The notes below the pieces were generated by a model. It was not told the DNA's origin and ran no database searches. It saw only the letters and a program-made list of their open reading frames with translations. A stretch of 37,197 nucleotides of DNA, from the NCBI GenBank assembly GCA_000151295.1, contig GG745349.1, forward strand, positions 540,599 through 577,795, read 5' to 3'. Position numbers and translations under genes: made by a program. The first letter of the stretch is position 1. Each line of letters opens with the position of its first letter. Origin of the DNA: Allomyces macrogynus ATCC 38327. Its lineage: Eukaryota > Blastocladiomycota > Blastocladiomycetes > Blastocladiales > Blastocladiaceae. Shown here one piece after another: positions 28,543 to 37,197 of this stretch.

Positions 28543-30126
28543 ATGGACGACGACGTGCCCGTGCAATGTCTCGGCTATGATGTGACGCCTGTGGTACAGA
28601 CGAGCCCTGGACCATGGCTTGCAAAGTGCGAACCCAAGCGACAACGCTGATCGACGACGACGCGCGGTGCCTCCGCGCGTTTTCTAGGACAGGCCCTGGT
28701 CTCCACGCCGGCGCCGCTCTACTCGGTCGCCGTCACGCGCAACTGGAAATGGGCGCTGACGGGCGCCAGTGATGGCCGCATCACCAAGTGGGATATTTTC
28801 GGCACCCTGAACGGCAAGACGACGCTGACACAGACGCAAAAGAGTGGGCTCGTCGATACGGTCAACAAGGCACGCGATGGTGGTCGTCCTGTGACCATGC
28901 GGCAGATGTGCCTGACTCTTGGATCGTGTCCCTAGGGCGGCCACTTGCTCAGCTTCTGGTACCATGAGGAAACGCCCGAGTCGACCGCACACTGGAACAC
29001 GACGCGCGCGACGGTCCCCACCGGTCTCGGGTTGGCCAGCGGCGGCAGCAAGCCCGGCACGCCGCGTCCTGCCCCGTCGGCCAGTGGCAGCGCGAGTGCT
29101 GCCGCGTCGCCATCCCTCGGTGCTGGCTCGAGCAGCACCAAAAAATCATCTGCAGCGGCCGCGGCCGCGGCCCCCGCACCCGACCTATCGCCCGTCTACG
29201 CGATCGCCGTCCACTCCGAGGCACAATGGGCGCTCGCTGGGTCTCGGCGTGGCGGGATCATGCTCTACTCGGTGCGGCACGATGAAGGCTCTGTCGTGAC
29301 CACGCTGTGCGGCCACCGCGACGTCGTTTCGGTCCTGACGCTCGCGAATGACGACATGACGGTCCTGTCCGGTAGCTGGGACTCGAAAATGGTGCACTGG
29401 GACCTGAATTCGGGCGTGCCGATTCGCACGTACGCGGGCCACATTGCACAAATCTCGAGCGCGCAGTGGCACCCGACGCAGCCGCACATGTTTTTGGCAA
29501 GCGCCGTGAATGGCCGGTGTGGCCAGTGGGATACGCGCGTGCCGGGCGACCTGCCCGTCGTCAAATTCCCGCTGCCAGAAAAGACCCCACCGTGGATTCT
29601 TTCGGTTCGTATTTCAATTTTGGAACGCTCGCGTTTCTCCTCGTCGGCTGCGAAACTGACTGCACGCGCGCGTGATAGTCTTGCTTCAACCCGATCTCGG
29701 GCCACGCCTACATTGGCCGCCGCAACCACACCGTCGACGTTTACGAGCGCGACGGCGGGCTGTTGCGCACGCTGGCCCTGCCGCGTAATTCCGGGCCCGT
29801 CTCTAAGGTGCTGTGCATGGAAAACGGCCGGTCGCTCATGATCGGGTCGTCCGACAACGTGCGGCAGTGGGACTTGGAGCACACGGGCAAGGGCGTGCCG
29901 TTCACGATCATTCCAGGTCACCATGGCGGGAACCTGTCGGAAATGCGTACGTTGATCGATCTCGGCTGTATCGAGGATCTCCGACTGACGCGCGCCCCCA
30001 CACCAATCGATAGTTGTCGATTCTGACTGCCGGTTCATGATCACGGCCAGCGGGTCGCGCGGGTGGGATTCCGCGGGCAAGGATACGGCGCAGTGCCTGA
30101 TTTACACGGTCTCATCCGTGTACTGA
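28543..30126 (+). CDS. SPT8: SPT8 homologue, SAGA complex WD40 subunit
   Basis: Five exons: 28543-28593, 28693-28869, 28936-29604, 29679-29946 and 30014-30126; 425 residues. Introns are 99 nt (GTACAG), 66 nt (GC donor, GCACGC), 74 nt (GTTCGT) and 67 nt (GTACGT), all with AG acceptors and in-frame joins. WD40 repeats are visible (WKWALTGASDGRITKWDIF; VTTLCGHRDVVSVLTL; TVLSGSWDSKMVHWDL; MFLASAVNGRCGQWDTR). Features typical of Spt8 are PPWILSSCFNP, YIGRRNHTVDVY and VPFTIIPGHHGG followed by MITASGSRGW. Spt8 joins SAGA to TATA-binding protein. The protein is shorter than yeast Spt8 (about 600), lacking its long acidic N-terminus; a Ser/Ala-rich linker lies near 29040-29180. The first exon of 17 codons is the least certain part. 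Confidence 0.88.
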
Positions 30127-30498
30127 TCGGTTCCCGATTGGGCAAAAGCAAACAGTGAGAGCAATGGCGCGCCTTGTTCTATTCCAATGTTGTTTGTTGT
30201 TGTATCGTTCCCATTTTTTGGATCAGCACCAAAAACACACACACGCACACGCAAAAAAAGTCCAAAGAACAAGGCGGTCGCAACGAGAAGAAAATTACGG
30301 CGTCCAAAGAACAAAAAAGAACCAAAAACGACTACAGGTGGGCACAAACAGATCGTGGAAGCCGGGGGGTACAACGAGACTTCCGGGAGTGAAGAAGGAT
30401 AATTGCAAGCCTCAAGTCGGAAAACAGAGAGAGAGAGAGAACAAAGCAAAAAAAAAAAAAAGAACGGCGAGCATGTCAGGGCTGGACTGGCAACCCTC
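30127..30498. other. Convergent intergenic region with simple repeats
   Basis: It lies between the 3' ends of SPT8 (+) and the kinase (-). It contains a CA-rich stretch (about 30233-30254), A-rich runs, a GA run (about 30427-30440) and a run of A near 30449-30462. No gene or RNA is seen. It is purine-rich on the plus strand as a whole. Confidence 0.6.
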
Positions 30499-33400
30499 TC
30501 ACTCGCGGAACACGGCCTGGATCTTCTCGTCGGCTAGGTAGAGCCGCTGCCAGACAATGGCGCGCACACGCGCGTAGGCAACCGTCGACCCCTTGGTGCG
30601 ATGCATGACGACAGCATGCACGCCCTTGATGCTCGGCAGCGTGAAGATCTCAATCGTGAAGACGAGATCCGACTTGAACGTCATACTGCGCAGCTTGCGC
30701 AACATGGGCGATTTCGGTACCTTGGGCGTCGACGCGCCCGCCAACGCTGCCGAAAGCACGGGCGTACCGGCCACAGCCGACGTGGCCGCCATGGTCGGGA
30801 TCGGCGAGTAGTAAGCCGAATAGTGCAGCGAGGTCGGGCGTACGGTACCGTCGAGGAACATGCGGTTCGCGGCCTCGGCCGCGTGCGGAACGCCCGACAA
30901 GAGCACGCGCTCGACAGTCGTGGTCGACGGCGCCGATGCGGGTAGGCCTGGCGGCGGGAGCGGCGGCATGCCGGCCAGCACGCGCCCATGGTCGATGGAG
31001 TTGTTGCGCGACACGGGTCGCGGCGGTGGGCGCGTCGACGACCGCGTATTGCTGCGCAGCAACGACCCGGCCGCGGCACCAACGAGCATCGGTGATGGCG
31101 CGGGGATGCCGCTCTCAGCGGCAAGTGATTTGCGCGCGCGATGCAGGCCGCTCCAGTATCGCGCCAGCTGCTGCCAGAACGGGCGTGGCCGCGCGGCCCG
31201 GGTGGCCAAGAGCTGCGATCGCGGGTGATGACGACGGCAAGGGCGGGTAGTCGGATGGCAGCATCACAGGACTGTCGCGGCCTTGCGGCGGTGCCGTCGA
31301 GTAGGCCGAGCGGACAGAAATCGTGTCGAGCCAGTCGGTTGTCGAGTGGTGCCGCTGGTGCTTGGTTTGCCGTGATTTCGGTGACCGAACCGGGTTCTGT
31401 TGCGGCGACGACGTTGCAGAAATGATGGGCGTGGCATCGAGCGGTGCAAGCATCGGCGTCAGCTCAGGTGCAGCAAATATCGCTTGCTGCTGCTGCTGTT
31501 GCTGCTGAGCATGGACGAGGTGCAGCGTCTCGAGCTCGGCCTTGAGCCGGGCCTTGGTCAACCGCCGGTGCTTGAGCTTCAACCGGCACTTGAGCATAAA
31601 CCGACCCTCGCCGTGTCCCGGCACGCCCGTCGAAAGGTTATACTCATGCCCGACAATCACAGCGCCGAGACCCTCAAGCACCTTGCGCGCCTCAAACAGC
31701 GCGAGCTCCGGCGACCGCATCGTGAATGCCTCAGCCGGCAATTTGGCCAGCGCCGACTCGTGAATCGCGCGCGGGAGCACGTCACGGAAATAGGCGTCCG
31801 ACAACGGCGGTGTCGGCGCGCCCTCGGCATTCGATGACATCGACGACCGGTCATTGTTCCCAAACCGCTTCCCCGCAAACCGTTTACCCTTGAGGAGCAG
31901 CCGCTCGTGCGCCTTGGGCTTCACGACACTCGGCGTCAGCGACGGCGCTACCGAGCTGGATGCACTGGCCTTTGGTCCAGCCGCCGGCGACATGCCGCGC
32001 ACCAGAGCGGGCGACGCGGTCATATCGGCGTACGCCGAGACGTACAGGTGGCCCGCGACGGGGGCCCCCATCGGCAATGGCGGCAACGGCGGGATTTCCG
32101 TCTTCTCATAGACCGAGTCGTGCATCGACAGCGAACGCCGGCGCAAGTGCTCGAGGACTGACGCGCCCGTTGACCGCGTACGCTGGCGGCCGCGCGATAC
32201 GCCCGGCGATGCAGCCGGCGACTGGCCCGGACGCGACATGCTTGCCTCGACCGACAGTGCGCGCTTCTTGATCTTCTTATCCTTCTGGCTCTTGCGGCGC
32301 AAGATTTTCGTGGGCAGCGTCTCCTTTTCCTTCTTCTTTTTCGGTTCCGGCGCCGCGGGCGCCAGTTCGTTGCGCACCGCCAGCGACGAGACGGTCGCTG
32401 TCGACTCGCGCCGCTTGGTGAGTTTCGCGCGCCACTTGTCGACCAGATCAAACTTGAAAAACGAGGCGATGCTGCTTGACGCCGATCGCGACGGCGTAAT
32501 GGACGAGGCAGCGCCAGTGGGGGCGACCGAGGGTGGCATGGGCGGGAGCGGCGGCTCGTAGGTGATCGGTCGGCCCGTTTTCGGCGGTGGCTGGTTGACC
32601 ATGTCGGACGCGATGAACCCGGCGAGTGACGATGGCGGTGGTGGGAGCGGCAAGGCCGGTGACGGCGTCGCCACGGGTACGCCGTAGATTGCCGCCGGAT
32701 GCGGCACGATATCCGGATCCGGGAGCGAAACGACCGGCGGCGTCGCGACCGACATGGGGCGAGGCGAGTTGGATACCGGTGCGCGCGGCAATACTGGGAG
32801 CATCAGCGGCTGCCGCGTCGTGGGCGGAATAGCGGTTGGGCTCGAGCGTGCTGCTGCCGCGGGCGGGGGTGATGCCGCGACCGGGTCCGTCCGCGCGGGA
32901 CTCGGTGGTAGCGTCACAACCAGCAGCGCAGCTTCAGCAGCCGGAATCGCGGTCGGTGTGCTGCGGCCCGACCCGGACATGCCCTCGCTAGCGGGCGCGC
33001 GCTGGCCGGTCGACTTGGGCGACGGGTAGTAGGCCTTGGCCGGATCGGCCGCAGTGGCCTTGACGGGCTCGACGCGCGCTGTGTTCGCGTCCGACCCACT
33101 CGTGGCGGTCTCGGCCTTGGCCAGTGAATCAGCAGGATTCACGGCCATACCGTCATCATCATCGTCGTGCGCGTCTCCTCCATTGACGGCGGCGGCCAAG
33201 ATCGATGCGGCCGACGGGGCCACAACGATCGACGGCGCGTGCACGGATCCGCCTCTGACGGCGATCATGGACGTGCGCACCGACAAGCCGTTTTCGAGTT
33301 GGTGGTGCGGTGGCGGGACCTCGCCGGGCGAAAGGAACAGGTGCCGGAACGCGTGCAGCCACTGATGGTGCATGATATCGTGCATCGAGTACCGCACGGC

Positions 33401-34889
33401 CGGGTCCGGGACGAGAATGTGCTCGAGGAGATGCCGCGCGGATTCCGACACGTGCGCCGGGAAATGCAGCGGCGTCGGCGTCGTGAGAATGTACTTGTAG
33501 AGCAGCGTGATGTTTTCCGACTGCGGGTTGTTTGGGTCGTCGTCAAACGGCAGGTAGCCGGCGAGCATGGCAAAGAGGATGACCTGGATCAAGGAAGAAA
33601 ACCATTAGCGTCAACTACTCGACGAGTTTGCAGGTGGAGAAGCGAGAAAACAAACCCTACAGGTACAAAAACAGTTAGTCTCGTCGAATCAACCGTCAAT
33701 GGAACCTCGTGAATGGCGAGGATCACAAGCCAACGCACCCCAGCGACCAAATGTCGGCCGTCGTGCCCACGTAGCCGTCGGATACGACGAGCTCGGGTGC
33801 GGCGTAGCACGGCGAGCCGCAGGACGTGGACATCATAAAGTGGCGGTCCGGCGCGGCGCGAGGCCCCCACCAAAGATCGGCCGCTTCCTCGGGCGACGGT
33901 GGCGGGAACTGGTTGGCAAACCCAAAATCGATGATGACGAGGTCACGCGAGTTCGAGAGCAACAGGTTCTCTGGAACGGCGTCAAACGGTAATCGATCAG
34001 GTTCTTTCGGAAGCATCGGTTCAATCGAAGACTGGCAAAATTAACACGCACCGAGCTTGAGATCACGATGCACGACATTGAGCTGCGAGTGCAAATAATG
34101 CACGCCCTGGATGAGCTGCGCGAACAGCCGCCCGGCCTCGGGCTCGGGCAGGTACCGGTGCGCGAGAATGTAATCGAACAGCTCGCCGCCTGACGCATAC
34201 TCGATGACAAGCCCGACCAGCTCGTTGGTTTCCAGCACGTCAATGAGCTTGACAATGTTCGGGTGGTCGACGGCATCGAGAATCGCAATTTCGCGCTGCA
34301 CCTTGCGCAGCTTGTCGTCGTCCTGCAGACGCGCGCGGCGGAACAGCTTGACCGCAACCAATGCGCCCGAGTTGAGGTGCTCGGCAAGCTTGACTTTGCC
34401 AAACTCGCCCTCACCAAGCGTTTCGCGCAGCCGGTACCCGAGGTCCTCGAACGGCTGCGGCGGGACACGCGATGCACGCGCTGGCGCAGCATGGTGGTGC
34501 TGATGATGGTGCCCAGCGCGGCGCGAGCTGGCCACGGACGCACGGCTAGCGGCCCGGCGCGATTTGCGCGACCGCGACGACGCACGGCTTGTGGCCGACT
34601 CGCCCGTGCGGTGCACAGCGACGGGGGCAGACGACACGGCAGCAGGCGCGACAAGCGTCACGAGGTCCGGGTCACGCTCGTCCTCCTCGTTGTCGTCGTT
34701 GTTCTTATCGGTACGCTCGCCGCCGTCACGCTCGCCGTCGCCGGCGGGTTGCTCGTAGCCGCTGGGATCCGAGGCGTCAGTCGGGACATAGGCTGTCGAG
34801 CTGTTCTTGGAGTGCGTGGTTCGGCATGATGCCGGTCTAGTGCTGGGTCGTGCCGCGGATGCCGGCCCGGGATCGGTCGGCGACACCAT
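30499..34889 (-). CDS. Kin4-like Ser/Thr protein kinase with C-terminal KA1-type domain
   Basis: Minus-strand exons 34889-34052, 33970-33739, a one-base exon at 33656, 33583-31268 and 31212-30499; 1366 residues. The kinase domain covers about 150-460: glycine loop GEGEFG, VAVK lysine near 181, HRDLKLENLLL (split by the first intron at G/AG), DFGFANQF, CGSPCYAAPELV and, across the tiny exon, [20 protein letters not shown]. The DFGFAN, SPCYAAPELVVSDG and DDDPNNP features are those of fungal Kin4-type CAMKL kinases, which act in the spindle position checkpoint and relatives. A long low-complexity Ser/Pro/Ala region with a run of eight Gln follows. The end (SDLVFTIEIFTLPSIKGVHAVVMHRTKGS, then YARVRAIVWQRL) resembles a KA1 membrane-binding domain. 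The start at 34889 and the last intron (55 nt, GTGATG donor) are the least sure parts. Confidence 0.85.
33656..33656 (-). other. Predicted single-nucleotide exon of the Kin4-like kinase
   Basis: Upstream intron 33738-33657 (82 nt): donor GTGCGT, branch-like CTAAC, acceptor CCTGTAG. Downstream intron 33655-33584 (72 nt): donor GTTTGT, branch-like GCTAAT, pyrimidine-rich acceptor ending CCAG. The single G between them completes codon GGG, giving W-S-L-G-V-I-L-F as in other kinases of this type. A single larger intron either shifts frame (donor GTGCGT) or inserts an extra Cys (weak donor GTTGGC). Confidence 0.65.
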
Positions 34890-35107
34890 TGACAATGCGA
34901 TGCGAGAGGTTGCAGATCAAGGGCGCGTTGTGCTTGGGTCAGAGTGGTGGTGCAAGATGGTTGCTGCGAGTGTGTCTGGGCGGCGGCTGGACAACTCTTC
35001 GTGCAGCTGCTGGTGGTGTGGTGGTTAGTCTTGGTTTGGCTGGCGGCTTGGTCTCTCGTTCTGCTTGCCGCGGCGTTCAGGACAAAAAAGCTTTTGTGTC
35101 ACACTCT

Positions 35108-35109
<2 letters not shown>

Positions 35110-35153
<44 letters not shown>

Positions 35154-35169
35154 GCTGCTGCTGCTCGCT
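35110..35169 (-). repeat. CTG/CAG trinucleotide repeat upstream of the kinase
   Basis: About 18 CTG triplets on the plus strand, with one CCG interruption near 35151-35153; read as CAG on the minus strand, the kinase strand. It starts about 220 bases upstream of the kinase ATG, so it is probably in the leader or promoter, or in an unrecognised first exon. Confidence 0.9.
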
Positions 35170-36097
35170 GCACCGACGAGCGCAAGTCCCTTTCAATAAA
35201 GGATAAAGCCAACCCTCGATTTGGGCGCGAAATCGCGCACGGGAAACGATCCTCTCGCCGGCTTCCTTCGGGAAATGGTTGCTGTTCATAAATAATGACC
35301 GTCGTTTTGATCGTCGTCGTCGGCAGGGGCTGGGGCATGGTCGAGAATACATGTATGACTTGGGCTCGCGATAGGATCGACAGCTTGCGCTCGAGCGCTC
35401 CGTGTTTTGACCACAAAATCGATATTACCTGTGTAAGAGTCGAGGAAGAGCGTGTGGATTTGTTGGCCTGTGGATATTTATTACCCCAGGCGACAGTAAC
35501 TATCAGCCAGAGGCCGCAAATCGTCGCAGCGTGAACATAACTGGGTGGAGAAGGATGAAGTTACTGTTTTCTCAAAGAATCCCAAGTGAAGCGGCCGATG
35601 TTGATGATAGCGTGTGCGGGCAGACCGTCTCGACCCAATGCCGCCCTATTCCCTGCCGGATAGATCCCGATGCGACCGCACAGATCTGATCAACCATGGG
35701 CGTGAGCAAATGCAGAGAAAACGGTGTTGCGAACGGTGTCGGCCTTGTTGAGCGACGGTCTTGTTCTTTGTCGACCTCACAATACCCATGTCCATGCAGA
35801 ACGTTGTGTCCTTCCAAGTCGTCGCTGCTGTGGCCTTCGTTGCGCGATGAAGAGCATCGGCAAAATAGCACTCGGCTCGTTGTATTCTGTAGCGATGGAG
35901 CGATCAGGCCACCATGGATTGGATTGGATCGCGAAGGAGCGGACCGATCGCATGCAACCGGGAGCAGTGAGGGCAGCGGCGCGGTCAACATTTTTGTGAT
36001 TTGAGCCAAAATCACGTCAGGTGACCGTGCCAGATCTGGGAGACAGTTTTCGCCTGTCAGCGAGCAGCCGGCTCCTTGGCCAACTTCAATGCTAACT

Positions 36098-36321
36098 GGT
36101 AGCACCAGACTCCTCAGCCGGCGCGGCACCTTTGGAGAGCCTGGCAGCCCAGTCGGCGGCGGCCGACAAGGGCTTGAGCGTCGTGCCATGGCGAGGGTGA
36201 ATCTGCCGCCGTAAGCGTCTTTGAATTGGATCCACCCGTCCTGGACAGGACCGTTTGTCTCCCGAGAGCACTCGACAGGCGTGCGCTGGAGGAGAACCGT
36301 CGTGGAAAATCGAAACAGCAA
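36098..36321 (-). other. Possible gene remnant
   Basis: On the minus strand one frame reads GPVQDGWIQFKDAYGGRFTL and a shifted frame continues HGTTLKPLSAAADWAARLSK to a stop near 36092. Both parts look like coding sequence, but there is no splice site, start or family match. It begins only about 30 bases after the ORM stop. It could be an eroded exon or a chance open frame. Confidence 0.2.
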
Positions 36322-36348
36322 AACTGGGGGTACGACAACCCCCCACTG

Positions 36349-37029
36349 TTATTCAACGACCTTGTTGATACCAAACAAGCGCACGCGGTGCATTGCTGGC
36401 AGCTTGGCGATCAGCACGACGAGCAGCGCTGCGAAATTGACGCAGAAGGTTGTCGCGTCGTAGTGCGTGTAGTGCGTCGACAGGAGGAACCTGGAGGGCG
36501 ATATGGCAGCAACGACATTAGGGTCGGATCGTGGTGCAACGAGGCAGCGGGGAGCGAGCTCGACAACACGTACAGGCCAATCGGCAACAGCGTAAAGAAT
36601 TTCTTTGCGGGCGTGAACTGCACCTCGTTGTCGATTTGCTCCCAGAGCGTCAGGCCGTCGCACGCGCCTTGGTTGAACTCGAATGGCGTGCCAATGAGCC
36701 AGTGGAACATGAAGAAGGACGTCTAGTGCGGCGCGGCGCGAAACGTAGCGCGATCCTTGTCAGTGCGTGGACATGATGACGGGGGCAGGGGGGCGCACGC
36801 AGCGCACAGCAACGCGGCACATGGCTCATGTCACAATATCGCGCGAATGGAACAGAGCGGAGGGCATAGTGCTGCCGCTGCTCAGCTGGCCGAGCGAGCG
36901 ATGACCGGGCGCGTACCAGGTTGAACGAGACATTGGTCAATGTCCACGCGAGCTCCGAGGAGAACGTCGGCACGATGCCAAACAGAAGGCGCATCAGGAA
37001 GATGATGAGAATGGTCGTGACCCACGAGC
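36349..37029 (-). CDS. ORM1: ORM/ORMDL family protein (first exon outside window)
   Basis: Three exons are visible: 37029-36917, 36722-36574 and 36490-36349. The last two introns are 194 nt (GTACGC to CACTAG) and 83 nt (GTACGT to CTCCAG). Preceding the first visible exon is an acceptor (TCGTTAG). The product reads GSWVTTILIIFLMRLLFGIV, SSELAWTLTNVSFNL/TSFFMFHWLIGTPFE, LTLWEQIDNEVQFTPAKKFF, LPIGL/FLLSTHYTHYD and KLPAMHRVRLFGINK, all hallmark ORMDL segments with membrane helices. ORM proteins sit in the ER membrane and inhibit serine palmitoyltransferase, so they set sphingolipid synthesis. The N-terminus, where the NTNWV-like motif and the phosphorylation sites of yeast Orm lie, is missing and should be beyond the right edge. 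The symbol is given at family level. Confidence 0.92.
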
Positions 37030-37197
37030 CTAACGAGTGACCGAGCGAGCAAGCGTCGGTGCCGGGCACCACGTCAGTCGCAGGATATAACCCGCAGCAG
37101 CAGCGCGCACGGCACGGCGAGTCCAGCGATACCGCTACTCATGCTTGCAAATCTCAATGCATGCTCCGGTAGTAGCGAGAGTGATGGAGTATTTGAG

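Larger units (their letters stand above)
34890..36348. other. Long region upstream of the kinase, downstream of ORM
   Basis: It holds the kinase promoter and leader, a CTG/CAG repeat and the ORM 3' end. Open frames of up to 250 codons exist but show no convincing motif or splice structure. One possible gene remnant is listed separately. No RNA gene or TATA box of note. Confidence 0.45.

Noticed and set aside
33584..33734. Single 151-nt intron in the kinase with donor GTTGGC
   Set aside because: It is in frame but inserts a Cys in the conserved W-S-L-G-V-I-L helix, uses a weak donor, and ignores two good internal splice signals. Kept only as the alternative to the one-base exon.
35572..36321. 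250-codon minus-strand open frame as a gene
   Set aside because: Only the first ~35 codons look protein-like; the rest has no motif and composition like non-coding DNA.
37030..37197. ATG frame near 37141 as first ORM exon
   Set aside because: It encodes a short hydrophobic peptide but no donor there joins in frame to the exon at 37029, and the conserved N-terminal ORM motif is absent.

Overview
The window looks like nuclear DNA of an early-diverging, probably zoosporic, fungus. The DNA is GC-rich and the genes lie close together on both strands. Coding exons are cut by short GT-AG introns, mostly 49-121 nt, many with a GTACGT/GTACGC donor and a CTAAC/CTGAC-like branch site. The conserved genes are typical of fungi: SPT8, IST1, ORM/ORMDL, a Kin4-like kinase with a KA1 tail, SCFD2, a LETM1-like protein and a DUF1399/GRDP-like protein. 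A blastocladiomycete or chytrid is my best guess from general character only; the sequence does not prove it. All exon joins below were made by hand from splice motifs, reading frame and family conservation.

Layout. Bases 1-4.9 kb hold three tandem plus-strand members of an F-box/leucine-rich family. The first is open but cut by the window edge, the second carries one frameshift and one nonsense codon, and the third is badly decayed. From 5.0 to 21.8 kb is an island of mostly conserved genes: SCFD2-like (-), LETM1-like (+), a 1024-residue coiled-coil protein (-), IST1 (-), a RING-type membrane protein (+), an aminoadipate/kynurenine aminotransferase (+) and a DUF1399/GRDP-like protein ending in seven 66-bp repeats (+). 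From 22.1 to 25.4 kb are two more decayed copies of the same F-box family, now on the minus strand. From 25.7 to 37.2 kb come an F-box-like Cys-rich protein (-), a frameshifted membrane protein (-), tRNA-Val(CAC) (+), SPT8 (+), a Kin4-like kinase (-) and the 5'-truncated ORM/ORMDL gene (-).

The genes are not an operon-like pathway. They serve separate cell functions: vesicle tethering and fusion (SCFD2), mitochondrial membrane (LETM1-like), ESCRT-III (IST1), transcription (SPT8 of SAGA), mitotic or polarity kinase signalling (Kin4-like) and sphingolipid control (ORM). The only local theme is the F-box family that flanks the conserved island in opposite orientations and shows copies at several stages of decay.

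The most striking observation is in the Kin4-like kinase. The conserved W-S-L-G-V-I-L segment of the kinase domain is restored in frame only if two adjacent introns, each with good donor, branch and acceptor, are separated by an exon of a single nucleotide (G at 33656, minus strand). Other points of interest are a probable GC-AG intron in SPT8, an excess of C at intron position +4, a freshly homogenised C-x2-C repeat array, and the shared I-P-x2-P-x-C signature that ties all five F-box-family copies together.
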